Program-made: the position numbers and the translations under genes | Shown: positions 1-9,611 of the stretch, one piece after another | How the letters are laid out: each line of letters begins with the position of its first letter | Position numbering within the stretch: position 1 is the first letter of the stretch | NCBI GenBank assembly: GCA_017411605.1 | Contig: JAFQPR010000034.1 | Span: 18,365-82,364 of the forward strand | Origin: Clostridia bacterium | GTDB taxonomy: Bacteria > Bacillota > Clostridia > Oscillospirales > CAG-272 | DNA length: 64,000 nt | Direction of reading: 5' to 3' | Notes under the pieces: model-generated | Told to the model about the DNA's origin: nothing | The model's database searches: none | What the model saw: only the letters and a program-made list of their open reading frames with translations

Positions 1-63
1 CATATAACCTTGACTTACGCTTTATTTGGTTATGAAAAATAATTTTTTGAAAGAGGTAAAAAT

Positions 64-909
64 ATGAAGATTAGAATTATGAGTAACAATCAGTGGTGGG
101 CAGATAATAATAAGCCCGCATGGCGTGACGCGGGTCTTGACTGCTCCGCTAAGGTAAGAGCTCCGGGATTTGTTCGTATGATAGGAGAAACCGAGCCTGA
201 TATTATCGGACTTCAGGAGTGCTCGATGCTTATGGCTGATTTAGAGATGAGGGGTCTTTCGGGCGCGGGTATGAATTATTCCTTGCTCTGGGGACGTGAT
301 ACGCCTATATTATATAGGACCGATAAGTTTGAGCTCGTTGACTCGGCATACCTCGTTTACCCCACGGAGGTACCGGGCTTTGAGGGTGAGTTTAATAATT
401 TAAACACGAAATCATATTGTTTTGCCGTCCTTCGTTCGAAGGAAAACGGAAAAATGCTCGTTTTCGGCACGACTCACCTTTGGTATATGAGCGGCAATCC
501 AAATTCTACATATTATCAGAAGGGCTCGGACGAGGCGAGAGCATATCAGCTCGGACTTATGATGGATAAGGCGGAGGCGATGGCGGAAAAGTATTCCTCT
601 TGCCCGATAGTACTCGTTGGAGATATGAATGCGTATCTCACGTCGTCTGCGGTTAAAAGCGCGTTTGACAGAGGATATTGTCACGCTTACGATCTTGCCG
701 TTGAGTATAAGGACGAGGGGCACGGATATCATCGTTGTAACGACTCGGGCTACGGACCGTACGTTCCTGCAGATCGCGAGAAGGCTCTCGACCATATTCT
801 TATCAAGAATGCGCCCGATGGCTTTGTGCGTCGTTTTGATAGATTTGCGGAAGATTATTATATGACCCTTTCCGACCACCTTCCCGTCTATATTGACGTT
901 GAGTTGTAA
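64..909 (+). CDS. Endonuclease/exonuclease/phosphatase family protein
   Basis: A 281-residue protein of the metal-dependent EEP fold, whose members hydrolyse phosphodiesters in nucleic acids, phosphoinositides or sphingolipids. Visible motifs are the N-terminal SNNQW, DIIGLQE with the metal-binding Glu near residue 52, VLVGDMNA, LDHILI and a C-terminal SDHLPVYI, so all core catalytic blocks are present. There is no signal peptide or membrane segment, which suggests a cytoplasmic enzyme. The start is the ATG at 64, preceded by a GAAAGAGG ribosome binding site. Substrate cannot be told from sequence. It lies 32 bp before a MATE exporter gene on the same strand and may be cotranscribed with it. 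Confidence 0.85.
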   Translation: MKIRIMSNNQWWADNNKPAWRDAGLDCSAKVRAPGFVRMIGETEPDIIGLQECSMLMADLEMRGLSGAGMNYSLLWGRDTPILYRTDKFELVDSAYLVYPTEVPGFEGEFNNLNTKSYCFAVLRSKENGKMLVFGTTHLWYMSGNPNSTYYQKGSDEARAYQLGLMMDKAEAMAEKYSSCPIVLVGDMNAYLTSSAVKSAFDRGYCHAYDLAVEYKDEGHGYHRCNDSGYGPYVPADREKALDHILIKNAPDGFVRRFDRFAEDYYMTLSDHLPVYIDVEL

Positions 910-941
910 TTTTTGAAATATATTGATTTTGGTATTTAGTT

Positions 942-2300
942 ATGGTAGATAAAACAAAAATAGTCGAGGGTCCTATATTTAAGACACTGGTAGCATTTTC
1001 GCTGCCAATGATAATAATCAATCTCGTTCAGCTCTTGTTCCACTCCGCGGATATTGCCGTTCTCGGCATTATGGCAACCGATGCCGACGTTGCGGCGGTT
1101 GGTGCTTGCGGTTCTCTTATCTCAATGCTTCTATGCGTTTTCGGCGGATATTCCTCCGCGGCAAACGTAGTTATCGCAAAGAGAGTCGGAGCGGGAGATA
1201 TGGAGGGTGCGCGCCGTGCAACGGGCGTTGCTCTCGTTATAGGTTTCTTATCGGGCGTTATACTTATGACGATAACGCTCATTTTCGCAAGACGTTTTCT
1301 TATTATGACCAATTGCCAGCCCGAGGTTCTCGATAGGGCAACCGATTATATGCGTACTTATTTCTTGGGTATGCCGGCGATCATGCTCTATAATTTCGTT
1401 GCCGCAATACTCCGCGCCACGGGAGACAGCCTGAGACCTATGATCTATATGATCTCCGCCGGCGCTTTAAACGTAGTTCTTAACGCGCTCTTAGTAGGCG
1501 TATTTAATCTTGCCGTTGTCGGTGTTGCTCTTGCAACCGTGCTTTCGAATGTTGCGGCACTCGTTGCGGCACTTATCGCTCTTGCCAAGAATAAGGATTA
1601 CTGCAAGGTCGAGCTCAAAAATATCAGGCTCAGAAAGGCGGAATTCCTTGAGATGATCAAGATAGGAATTCCAAGTTGTCTTTGCGGAATCTTCTTCTAT
1701 CTTGGTGAGGTAATAATAATATCTGCCGTAAACTCAATAAGCACGGATGCTATGACGGGAAATGCTATAGCAAGCCAGATAGATAGATTTACATATAGCG
1801 TGGGCTCTTCGATAGCGGTAGCATCGGGAGTTATGGTCGCGCAGAATCTTGGCGCGGGTAACGTAGATCGAGTACCGAAGATAATGAAGTCGGCGGCTTG
1901 CTATATTTTTTCTGTTCTTATGTCGCTTTCCGTTGTGCTTACCATCTTCTCAACCTTTGTGCTCGGCATCTTCACGGATAGTGACGCTGTTATAGCTCTT
2001 GCAAAACAGAGATTTATACTCGTAACGTTTACTAATTTCATAACCTGCACTAGCGAGGTGTACTCTAATGCGGTGCGCGCGATGAAGCGCAACAAGAGTT
2101 TGATGATCGTTGGATTCATTTGCGGTTTTATGGTAAGAGGCGGTTGGACTATTCTTGTGTGGCCGTTCTTGAAAACTATTCCGTTCCTCTTTGTTGCTTT
2201 GCCGCTCAGCACGCTTATAGGATGCTTTATATACCGACTTTTCTATCTCGACGCTATGCGTGAGTTTTCTGAGAAAAAGTTAGAGGTAATCAAAGAATGA
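942..2300 (+). CDS. MATE family multidrug/metabolite efflux transporter
   Basis: A 452-residue polytopic membrane protein of the MATE (multi antimicrobial extrusion) family, which couples Na+ or H+ entry to export of cationic compounds. It begins with the family-typical pattern of a short cytoplasmic tail, GPIFKTLVAFSLPMI, then repeated hydrophobic segments. The two homologous halves are visible: VPKIMKSAACYIF in the second half echoes the first. The length matches the family (about 450). The ribosome binding site before the ATG at 942 is weak, which suggests coupling to the upstream gene. Family assignment is secure, substrate unknown. A terminator follows at 2325-2377. Confidence 0.92.
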   Translation: MVDKTKIVEGPIFKTLVAFSLPMIIINLVQLLFHSADIAVLGIMATDADVAAVGACGSLISMLLCVFGGYSSAANVVIAKRVGAGDMEGARRATGVALVIGFLSGVILMTITLIFARRFLIMTNCQPEVLDRATDYMRTYFLGMPAIMLYNFVAAILRATGDSLRPMIYMISAGALNVVLNALLVGVFNLAVVGVALATVLSNVAALVAALIALAKNKDYCKVELKNIRLRKAEFLEMIKIGIPSCLCGIFFYLGEVIIISAVNSISTDAMTGNAIASQIDRFTYSVGSSIAVASGVMVAQNLGAGNVDRVPKIMKSAACYIFSVLMSLSVVLTIFSTFVLGIFTDSDAVIALAKQRFILVTFTNFITCTSEVYSNAVRAMKRNKSLMIVGFICGFMVRGGWTILVWPFLKTIPFLFVALPLSTLIGCFIYRLFYLDAMREFSEKKLEVIKE

Positions 2301-2324
2301 ATTTTCTTAGCGCGGTATATTACG

Positions 2325-2377
2325 AAAAAGGATTTCCGAGGCAGATAGCCGAAAAACGGGAATCCTCTTTCTTTTTG
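2325..2377 (+). terminator. Rho-independent terminator after the MATE gene
   Basis: A 10-bp stem (2329-2338 with 2357-2366, one G-T wobble) is followed by CTCTTTCTTTTT. It separates the MATE gene from the next promoter. Confidence 0.7.
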
Positions 2378-2423
2378 CGGAAATATATTTTATTCTTGCG
2401 CGTATATATTTACGTGCCGCGTG

Positions 2424-2452
2424 TTGACTTTATTTAAAAAATATGTTAAAAT
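2424..2452 (+). promoter_or_regulatory. Sigma-A type promoter for the 2493 operon
   Basis: TTGACT at 2424-2429 and TAAAAT at 2447-2452 are separated by 17 bp in an AT-rich stretch. Transcription would start about 35 bp before the coding start at 2493. Confidence 0.75.
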
Positions 2453-2492
2453 ATCTATTTAGAAAACAAAGTGTATCTCATCGGAGGATTAT

Positions 2493-3128
2493 ATGTTAAA
2501 GGTTGAAAGAATTTCGGTAATGAATATGGAGAACGCCATAAGAGGCGCGAGAAATCCTATGAACAGCTGGGCGAGAATGGACAGCTTTTATGACGAGAAA
2601 GGTAATTTTGTTCTCGGAGAGAACGATCTCTCGCTTGCGCGCCGTCTTGCGGTTGCGGGCTCGGATCACAGAAAGTTTCTCCGTCAGATAATGGTGTCAA
2701 TGGACATAACGGCTCCGCTTTATTGGTGGAAGGAGTTTGATACCTACAAGGTAGGAACGGTTGCAAATTCCACGTCGACTATGCATAAGATCCAGGCGAA
2801 GGAGTTCGAGAGAGAGGACTTCTCGTGTGACAGAATGACAGCGGATGCGCTCTCCGTTCTCGATGCTCTTATCGTATATCTTGAGGGTGAGAGAGTGCGC
2901 TTCAACGAAACCAAGGATAAATCCGCGTGGCATAATATGATCCAGCTTTTGCCGTCCTCGTTCAATCAGCTCAGAACGGTTACCCTCAACTACGAGGTGC
3001 TTATAAACATCTACTATGCGAGAAGGCATCATAAGCTTGCCGAGTGGCATACGCTTTGCGCGGCAATAGAGGCTTTACCTTACGCGAAGGAGCTCATTCT
3101 TGTTAAAGCGGAGAGCAGCGAAGAATAA
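2493..3128 (+). CDS. ThyX-fold-like hypothetical protein (divergent flavin-dependent thymidylate synthase relative)
   Basis: A 211-residue protein of a type found in Firmicutes genomes and phages. The pattern PLYWWKEFDTYK followed about ten residues later by NSTSTMHK recalls the ThyX signature region (RHR, Ser, Asn-Ser). The C-terminal NYEVLINIYYARRHHKLAEWH recalls the ThyX segment in which a long helix of arginines and an E/QW motif contact flavin and dUMP. The canonical RHRxxS motif is not intact, so thymidylate synthase activity is doubtful. The start ATG has a CGGAGGA ribosome binding site and a clear promoter upstream. pth begins 2 bp after the stop, so the two genes form an operon. The fold assignment is inference from pattern and needs structure prediction. 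Confidence 0.6.
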   Translation: MLKVERISVMNMENAIRGARNPMNSWARMDSFYDEKGNFVLGENDLSLARRLAVAGSDHRKFLRQIMVSMDITAPLYWWKEFDTYKVGTVANSTSTMHKIQAKEFEREDFSCDRMTADALSVLDALIVYLEGERVRFNETKDKSAWHNMIQLLPSSFNQLRTVTLNYEVLINIYYARRHHKLAEWHTLCAAIEALPYAKELILVKAESSEE

Positions 3129-3130
3129 AA

Positions 3131-3754
3131 ATGGCGAATATATTTGATCTTTTCAAGAAAATAGAGAATAAGAGCGCGAGCCTTCCGATAACTCATATAG
3201 TAGCGGGGCTTGGAAACGTCGGCGCGGAATATGAGAAAACGAGGCATAACGCGGGCTTTATGGCGATAGACGCCCTTGCCGAGAAATACGGCGTGAGGAT
3301 AGACCGTCTGAAGTTCCACGCGCTGACAGCCGAGGCGAATATCGGCGGTGTGAGGGCTCTTCTTATGAAGCCTACGACGTTTATGAATAACTCGGGCGTT
3401 GCGATTGCCGAGGCGGCATCCTTTTATAAGATTCCCCCCGAGAATATTATCGTTCTCCACGATGAGATAAGCTTCGACGTGGGTGTTATGCGCATCAGGA
3501 GAAAGGGCTCGGCGGGCGGTCATAACGGACTTAAGAGCATAATAGCTCACGTAGGCTCGGATAACTTCCCGAGAATAAAAATAGGCGTTGGCAAGAAGCC
3601 CTCACCCGATTACGATCTCGTTGATTTCGTGCTTGGCAGATTCTCGAAGGAGGATCTTGATAAGCTTACGGAAGAGAATTCATCTATAATTCCTTCGGTT
3701 GAGCTGATGCTCGGCGGTAAGATAGACGAGGCAATGAACAAGTATTCGAAATAA
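3131..3754 (+). CDS. pth: Peptidyl-tRNA hydrolase
   Basis: This enzyme cleaves the ester bond of peptidyl-tRNAs that drop off the ribosome, recycling tRNA in the cytoplasm. The 207-residue sequence shows the family blocks VAGLGNVGAEYEKTRHNAGF (with the catalytic His), TFMNNSG, VLHDEISFDVG and GGHNGLKSI, and the late KIGVGKK block. There is an N-terminal extension of about 17 residues before the conserved core, compared with the usual 185-190 aa. It begins 2 bp after the ThyX-like gene and is followed 17 bp later by mfd, the pth-mfd order common in Firmicutes. Confidence 0.95.
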   Translation: MANIFDLFKKIENKSASLPITHIVAGLGNVGAEYEKTRHNAGFMAIDALAEKYGVRIDRLKFHALTAEANIGGVRALLMKPTTFMNNSGVAIAEAASFYKIPPENIIVLHDEISFDVGVMRIRRKGSAGGHNGLKSIIAHVGSDNFPRIKIGVGKKPSPDYDLVDFVLGRFSKEDLDKLTEENSSIIPSVELMLGGKIDEAMNKYSK

Positions 3755-3773
3755 AATATAAAAAGGTTTTTTG

Positions 3774-6700
3774 ATGAAGAGAATTACGTCGCTCATCGAA
3801 AAGGATAAGGAGTTTGCGGCATCGCTTGAGGTGGCGTTCGAAACGCTTGCTAATGAAGAGCGGCTACCTATTGCGGTAAGCGGGCTTTCGGGCGGAGCGC
3901 ACTCTGCGTATATTGCCGAGGCAACGCGCCGTATTTTGAACAAGACGGCTGCCCCCGTGCTTATTATTGCAGATAGCGAAGGCGAAAGAGATAAGCTTGC
4001 CTCTCTCCTTACGTCCTGCGGTATTCGCGCGGAAAGATATCTTTCGCGCGAGCTTGTTTTCCATAGTATATCAGCCTCCCACGACAATGAGCGTGAGAGG
4101 CTTTCGGTGCTTCTCTCCCTTCTTTCGGGAGAGCCGTTTGCCGTTGTAACGACGCCCGATGCGCTCGTATCCGCAACTGTACCAAGAGAGCTTCTCGGAA
4201 GAATAGTAACGACTCTCGCGCTCGGTACCGAGATATCCCCCGAGGAGCTGACGGAGCGTCTTGTAACTCTTGGCTTCGCAAGGTGCGATACGGTCGAGTC
4301 GGCGGGGCAGTTTGCGCGCCGCGGCGGCATAGTTGATTTTTACGTCAGCTCGGATGAAGACCCCATACGTGTTGAGTTTTTCGGTGATGAAATAGATAGA
4401 ATAGTGTCATTTGACGTGCTTACGCAAAGGGCGGTTGAGGCAAAGAGTGAGGTAAGACTCGCGCCCGCTATCGAGGTTATGATAAGCAGCGAGGCAAGAG
4501 ATACTCTTATCTGTGAGGTGCGTAAGCTTATTGCAAGATCGGAGAGCGAAAGCACTACGGCAGCGCTTTCGCGCGAGCTTTCGGTGCTGGAGAGCGGTAT
4601 GACGCTTGACTCGAGGGATAAATACCTTGGACTTATTTACGGCGAGCACGAAACTCTTATGTCCTATCTCGGTGCGGCAGGTTGCGAATTTGCCTTGACG
4701 GTTGGCACGAACGAGGGCGCTGACCGATTGAAAAAATATTATCGCGAGCTTTCCGATAACACGGAGAATCTTGCTTCCCACGGACTTATCTCAAAGGGGA
4801 GCGCGTGGTATGCCGCCTCGCAGGATGAATATAATAAATACCTCTCGGGCGTCGTCAATATCCATATAAACAGCTTTTCGGGCGGCGCGGGACTCGGAAG
4901 ACTTTCGGGACTCTTCGGCTTCAGAACGAAAAGGAGCGTAGCCTACGGCAAGAACCCCAAAATGCTCCTTGAGGATATAGACGGACTCCTTCGCGGAGGC
5001 TATCGCATTATACTTGAATGCGAGAATAAGGCAAGCCTTAACGCAACGGCAAATCTTATCAATGAAGCGGGTTACACCCCATCCGTGATAGAAAAAGACG
5101 CAATAGTCTTGCCTGACAGCGCGGGAATTGTTATAACCGTCGGCTCGCTTGAGGGCTTTGACCTCGTTATGCCGAGGATAGCGGTGCTTTCTATGGCTGA
5201 GGACGAGGGCAGAGCCATAATGCAAGCTAAGCGCAGGCAGAGAGTGCTAAAGAAATCGGGCGGCGCGGGGCAGAGAATAATGAGCTACGCCGAGCTCGAG
5301 GTAGGGGACTACGTCGTTCACGCGAACTACGGTATTGGTCTTTTTGAGGGTATGCAGAGCGTGCGCATCGACGGTGTCACGCGCGACTATATAACTATCC
5401 GTTATGCGGGTACGGATAAGCTCTTCGTCCCTTGCGACAGGCTTGAGATGATAGGCAAATATATAGGCGCGAGGGAGCAGGACGGAACGGTAAAGCTCTC
5501 GAAAATGGGCGGCACCGAATGGCACAGAACGAAGAGCCGCGCCAAATCTGCCGTCAAGGATATTGCCGCAAAGCTGATAAAGCTCTATGCCGAGAGGCAG
5601 AGGCTGCCCGGCTTCGCATTTCCTGCGGATAGCGAGCTTGAGGACGAGTTCGCGGCAGACTTCAACTTTATTGAAACCGAATCTCAGGCGCAGGCTATCG
5701 AGGAGATAAAGGCGGATATGATGAAGCCGTCTCCTATGAACAGACTGCTCTGCGGCGACGTAGGCTTCGGAAAGACCGAGGTTGCCTTGAGGGCTGCGTT
5801 TAAGGCGATAATGGGCGGAAAGCAGGTTGCTATTCTCGTTCCAACGACTATTCTTGCTCTTCAGCACTACGGAACGGCGCTCTCCCGTATGAGAGGCTAC
5901 CCCGTAACCGTGGAGATGCTCTCGCGATTCAAAACCCCAAAGCAGCAGTCGAAGATCATAGCCGATCTTAAGGCGGGAAAAATAGATATAATAATCGGAA
6001 CTCATAAGCTTCTAGGCAAGAACATAGAATTCCGCGATCTTGGACTCCTTATTGTTGACGAGGAGCAGAGATTTGGTGTTTCTCAAAAAGAAAAACTCAA
6101 AGAAATGTCAACAAATATTGACGTATTAACGCTTAGCGCGACTCCGATACCCAGAACTCTTAATATGGCTATCAACGGTATAAGTGATATGTCCGTGCTC
6201 GATGAAGCGCCCGAAAACCGCCGCCCCGTTCAGACCTACGTGCTTGAGCACGACGAGGTGGTGATAGCCGAGGCAGTGCGCCGTGAGATAGCGCGCGGCG
6301 GTCAGGTGCTATACCTTTTTAACAATATTGAAACGATAGATTTCGTCGCGGATAAAATAATGAAGGCGGTGCCTGAGGCAAGAGTTGCATATGCTCACGG
6401 AAGAATGGATAAGGATGAGCTTGAGGATATCTGGCAATCTCTTGTTTCGGGTGAGATAGACGTGCTCGTCTGCACGACCATTATCGAAACGGGAGTCGAT
6501 CTGCCTATGGCAAACACTCTTATTATCGAGAATGCCGACAGAATGGGGCTCTCTCAGCTTCATCAGATACGCGGCCGTGTCGGCAGAAGCGAGCGTCAGG
6601 CGTATGCCTACTTTACTTACAGACCGGGCAAAGCGCTTACGGATATAGCGAAAAAGCGGCTTTCCGCAATTAAGGAATATGCGGAATTCGGCGCGGGCTT

Positions 6701-7292
6701 CAAGGTTGCGCTCCGCGACCTTGAGATACGTGGCGCGGGAAATCTGCTCGGCGCGGAGCAGCACGGGTATATAGACAGCGTAGGCTACGACCTCTACGTA
6801 AAGCTTCTTAACGAAGCCGTTCTCGAGGAGCGCGGAATTGCCGCGCCGACTCTCTTTGAATCCACGATAGACTTCAAGATAGATGCGTATATCCCCGAGT
6901 ATTATATAACGAAGAGCGCCCTGCGAATGGAGATATACAAAAAGATATCGCTCATCCGCTCACCGACTGACAGGTCTGAGGTGCTCGACGAGCTGACGGA
7001 TAGATTCGGAGAGCCGCCGCGTCCCGTGGAGCGCTTGCTCTACGTTGCGATGTGCCGCGCGATAGCGGAGCGCGCAAGAATACCGAGAATAGAGTTGAAG
7101 GGGCAACAGATACTCTTCTATATGCAAAAGCCCGACCTCTCGGTATGGTCTATGGTCCTGTCGATGCACAGAGGTCAACTCATCGGCTCGTCGGGGGCAG
7201 CTCCGATAGTGTATAGACTCAAGCCGGGTGAGGAGCCTATCCGAGCCTTGGCATCGGTGCTTGAGGATTATTTCAAAGAGATAAATTCATAA
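3774..7292 (+). CDS. mfd: Transcription-repair coupling factor Mfd
   Basis: Mfd is a DNA translocase that pushes RNA polymerase stalled at lesions off the template and recruits UvrA. The 1172-residue protein shows a UvrB-like N-terminal module (RRGGIVDFYVSS, IRVEFFGDEIDRI), the RNA-polymerase-interaction domain (DYVVHANYGIGLFEGM, about residue 510), helicase motif I GDVGFGKT (about 662), a VDEEQRFGV Walker B block, motif VI with RGRVGRS, and a C-terminal TRCF domain. All motifs are intact. An upstream TTG at 3771 is in frame, but the ATG at 3774 sits at a better distance from AAAAGG at 3761-3766. It is followed closely by a foldase-like gene, the usual Firmicutes neighbourhood. Confidence 0.97.
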   Translation: MKRITSLIEKDKEFAASLEVAFETLANEERLPIAVSGLSGGAHSAYIAEATRRILNKTAAPVLIIADSEGERDKLASLLTSCGIRAERYLSRELVFHSISASHDNERERLSVLLSLLSGEPFAVVTTPDALVSATVPRELLGRIVTTLALGTEISPEELTERLVTLGFARCDTVESAGQFARRGGIVDFYVSSDEDPIRVEFFGDEIDRIVSFDVLTQRAVEAKSEVRLAPAIEVMISSEARDTLICEVRKLIARSESESTTAALSRELSVLESGMTLDSRDKYLGLIYGEHETLMSYLGAAGCEFALTVGTNEGADRLKKYYRELSDNTENLASHGLISKGSAWYAASQDEYNKYLSGVVNIHINSFSGGAGLGRLSGLFGFRTKRSVAYGKNPKMLLEDIDGLLRGGYRIILECENKASLNATANLINEAGYTPSVIEKDAIVLPDSAGIVITVGSLEGFDLVMPRIAVLSMAEDEGRAIMQAKRRQRVLKKSGGAGQRIMSYAELEVGDYVVHANYGIGLFEGMQSVRIDGVTRDYITIRYAGTDKLFVPCDRLEMIGKYIGAREQDGTVKLSKMGGTEWHRTKSRAKSAVKDIAAKLIKLYAERQRLPGFAFPADSELEDEFAADFNFIETESQAQAIEEIKADMMKPSPMNRLLCGDVGFGKTEVALRAAFKAIMGGKQVAILVPTTILALQHYGTALSRMRGYPVTVEMLSRFKTPKQQSKIIADLKAGKIDIIIGTHKLLGKNIEFRDLGLLIVDEEQRFGVSQKEKLKEMSTNIDVLTLSATPIPRTLNMAINGISDMSVLDEAPENRRPVQTYVLEHDEVVIAEAVRREIARGGQVLYLFNNIETIDFVADKIMKAVPEARVAYAHGRMDKDELEDIWQSLVSGEIDVLVCTTIIETGVDLPMANTLIIENADRMGLSQLHQIRGRVGRSERQAYAYFTYRPGKALTDIAKKRLSAIKEYAEFGAGFKVALRDLEIRGAGNLLGAEQHGYIDSVGYDLYVKLLNEAVLEERGIAAPTLFESTIDFKIDAYIPEYYITKSALRMEIYKKISLIRSPTDRSEVLDELTDRFGEPPRPVERLLYVAMCRAIAERARIPRIELKGQQILFYMQKPDLSVWSMVLSMHRGQLIGSSGAAPIVYRLKPGEEPIRALASVLEDYFKEINS

Positions 7293-7331
7293 AAACTCGT
7301 GTCGGTTAACCGATCGGGAAAGAAGGAAAAA

Positions 7332-8663
7332 ATGGGAAACAAGAAAACACAGAAAAAATCGTATAATGCGGCGTTTAATAAAACGCCCGTGCGCGCGGCG
7401 GTATCACCCGAGGAAGCGGCAAAGAGAACGAAGAAAATAGTTATCATTTTCGTCAGCGCTTTTCTCTCGGCAGTACTCCTGCTCGGTATAATTCTCGGCT
7501 CGGTCGCAATAGCGAGAAACGCGTCTTACGCCGTTAAGCTCGAGAGCGTAGGTATGACCGAGGGCGTTGTAAACTACTTCGTTACCGAGTTCAAGGCAGA
7601 GTATATCAAAACTCTTAATCAGTCCGGCACTGTCGTTACGGATAACGAAGCCTTTTGGAACAGTCCGTATCTTAGCGGTAACGTAAGCACGTCAACTAAG
7701 GGAGATTATCTCAAGCTTTACGTTGAGAACAGCATAAAGTCCCTCATATCCGCAAATCTCATCTTCGATAAATACAGCAAGCTCTCAAAGGACGATAAGA
7801 ATAATATTGCTATTGCCGTTAACGAAATACTGACCTACAGAGCGGGAGGCTCAAAGGAGCAGTTTGATGCAAACGCAGAGCAGTACGGTTTTGATTATAA
7901 GGATTTCAAAAAGGGCATCGAGATGCTTTATAAGGCTAATGTTGCAGCGTCAAGAGTCTTCGGCTCGGACGGAGCAAACGTCAGAAGCTTCCCCGAGTTC
8001 TGCGATGAATTCTTTACGGGCAGCGATAAGCTCACGGGCTATACGAGAGCGAAGATAGTCTTCGTCAGAACGCAGGACACCTTCGTTTATAACGATAAGG
8101 GCGAGCGCGAGAAGGACGAAAAGGGCAATGACAAGCTGCGTGACCTTACCGAAAAGGAGCGCGAGGAGCGCGAGGGCTATATTCAGCTTCTCGAGTCCTG
8201 CATTAAAGGCTTTGAGGACGGCTCGGTATCGAAGGACCTCTTTGACGAGGTAGCACAGAAGGTATATAAGTATAAGGATAACCTCACCGAGGAATACCTT
8301 GATTACTATCTCTATTCGGGCAGCTCGTTTACGGAAGAGTTCAGTAAGGAATTCCCCGAGGTCATCAAAAAGGCATTCTCGCTCGGCGTCGGAGAGGTAG
8401 GCGCTGTGGAATACGGCTCGACTGTGGCGGAGGACGAAGAAACTTCCTTCGTCGGCAGAGTGTATATTTACAGAGTGGCAACCGATGAGGGCGCGTATAA
8501 GAGAACGGATAAAGTAGGCTTCTTTGAGGACTTCAACATTCGCGCTGCATCTGCTCTTTACTCACGAATGTTAAACGAGAGCTCCGCCGACGTTGAGCTT
8601 CGCAAAAAGTGGGAAAAGATAGATATTATCAATCATAAATATACGAGCGATTACGGAGTATAA
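7332..8663 (+). CDS. Membrane-anchored SurA/PrsA-like foldase-type protein
   Basis: A 443-residue protein with a basic cytoplasmic N-terminus of about 35 residues, one transmembrane segment (IVIIFVSAFLSAVLLLGIIL) and a large charged extracytoplasmic domain. Position directly after mfd is where many Clostridia carry a peptidyl-prolyl isomerase of the SurA/PrsA type, and the helical region (MTEGVVNYFVTEFKAEY) resembles their N-terminal chaperone domain. No clear parvulin active-site block (GGDLGxF type) is visible, so isomerase activity may be absent. The start is set to ATG 7332, 5 bp after AAGAAGG; the upstream in-frame GTG at 7299 lacks a good site. Function is inferred from context. Confidence 0.6.
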   Translation: MGNKKTQKKSYNAAFNKTPVRAAVSPEEAAKRTKKIVIIFVSAFLSAVLLLGIILGSVAIARNASYAVKLESVGMTEGVVNYFVTEFKAEYIKTLNQSGTVVTDNEAFWNSPYLSGNVSTSTKGDYLKLYVENSIKSLISANLIFDKYSKLSKDDKNNIAIAVNEILTYRAGGSKEQFDANAEQYGFDYKDFKKGIEMLYKANVAASRVFGSDGANVRSFPEFCDEFFTGSDKLTGYTRAKIVFVRTQDTFVYNDKGEREKDEKGNDKLRDLTEKEREEREGYIQLLESCIKGFEDGSVSKDLFDEVAQKVYKYKDNLTEEYLDYYLYSGSSFTEEFSKEFPEVIKKAFSLGVGEVGAVEYGSTVAEDEETSFVGRVYIYRVATDEGAYKRTDKVGFFEDFNIRAASALYSRMLNESSADVELRKKWEKIDIINHKYTSDYGV

Positions 8664-8672
8664 ACTAAAAAA

Positions 8673-9611
8673 ATGGCTACGTTTCTTGTTGCGCTTTTGG
8701 CGGTAGGCGTTCTTTTGCTTATTGCCACCCCGGGATATATTCTTATGAAAAGAAAAATGCTCTCCGAGGAGTGCATACCGGGTATATCGAAAATATTGCT
8801 CTTCGTTTGCCAGCCTTGCCTTGCGGTGTTCACCTTCGGCAAGCTTGAGTATTCCGCGCAGCTTCTCCTTGACCTCGGAATATTCGCGGCTCTTATCATC
8901 CTTGTTCACGCGGTGATGCTCGGCGGCTCGTTCCTTATACTGAAGAAAAAATCCGAAGAGCCGATATACAGAATAATAACGATTGGAACGACCTTCGGCA
9001 ACTGCGCATTCTTCGGCATTCCCGTAATAGAAGCGCTCCTTCCCGATATAGCGTCATCCTTAATAGCGTATACAACGGTATACGCCGCTGTAATGAACGT
9101 CCTCGGGTGGACGGTCGGCTCCGCGATAATCTCTCACGATACGAAATACATATCACTCAAAAAGATATTCTTAAACCCCGCTATGATAGGCACGGCGGTA
9201 GCGCTTCTCATATTTATAATAGGTGTAGATTTCCCGAAGGAAGTCGCGAATATGATAGAGTACACTGCCAGAGCGGCAACGCCCCTTTCTATGATAGTTA
9301 TGGGAATGCGCCTCGGTACGATGAATCTGAAAAAGGTATTCACCGACTATCGCGTATACCTTACGATAGCGGTAAAGCAGTTCTTGATGCCTCTTATCGC
9401 CTTCGGCATTGTAATGCTTCTCCCGAGCCTTGACGCAGGACTTCGCCAAGCGTTCTTCATCACCTGCGCGTGCCCGATAGCGTCGATAGTCCTGAACTTC
9501 TCGGAGATAGTAGGAGAGGGACAGGAGGCGGGCGCTAATCTCGTTCTTGTCAGCACTATGTGCAGTATCATAACGCTACCGGTTATGATGTTCCTCTTAC
9601 CGCTTATATAA
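8673..9611 (+). CDS. AEC family transporter (auxin efflux carrier type permease)
   Basis: A 312-residue protein with about ten hydrophobic segments arranged as two five-helix halves. Family features include TTFGNCAFFGIPV in the first half, with the helix-breaking Asn and Pro, and a late CPIASIVLNFSE block. AEC permeases move small organic acids, such as malate or malonate, out of or into the cell; the substrate here is unknown. It starts 9 bp after the foldase-like gene, so it probably ends the mfd operon. Beyond its stop lies a 490-bp gene-free region. Confidence 0.85.
   Translation: MATFLVALLAVGVLLLIATPGYILMKRKMLSEECIPGISKILLFVCQPCLAVFTFGKLEYSAQLLLDLGIFAALIILVHAVMLGGSFLILKKKSEEPIYRIITIGTTFGNCAFFGIPVIEALLPDIASSLIAYTTVYAAVMNVLGWTVGSAIISHDTKYISLKKIFLNPAMIGTAVALLIFIIGVDFPKEVANMIEYTARAATPLSMIVMGMRLGTMNLKKVFTDYRVYLTIAVKQFLMPLIAFGIVMLLPSLDAGLRQAFFITCACPIASIVLNFSEIVGEGQEAGANLVLVSTMCSIITLPVMMFLLPLI

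Noticed and set aside
1-63. Promoter for the first gene (TTGACT at 10-15)
   Set aside because: No acceptable -10 box lies at 16-18 bp; the true promoter may be outside the window.
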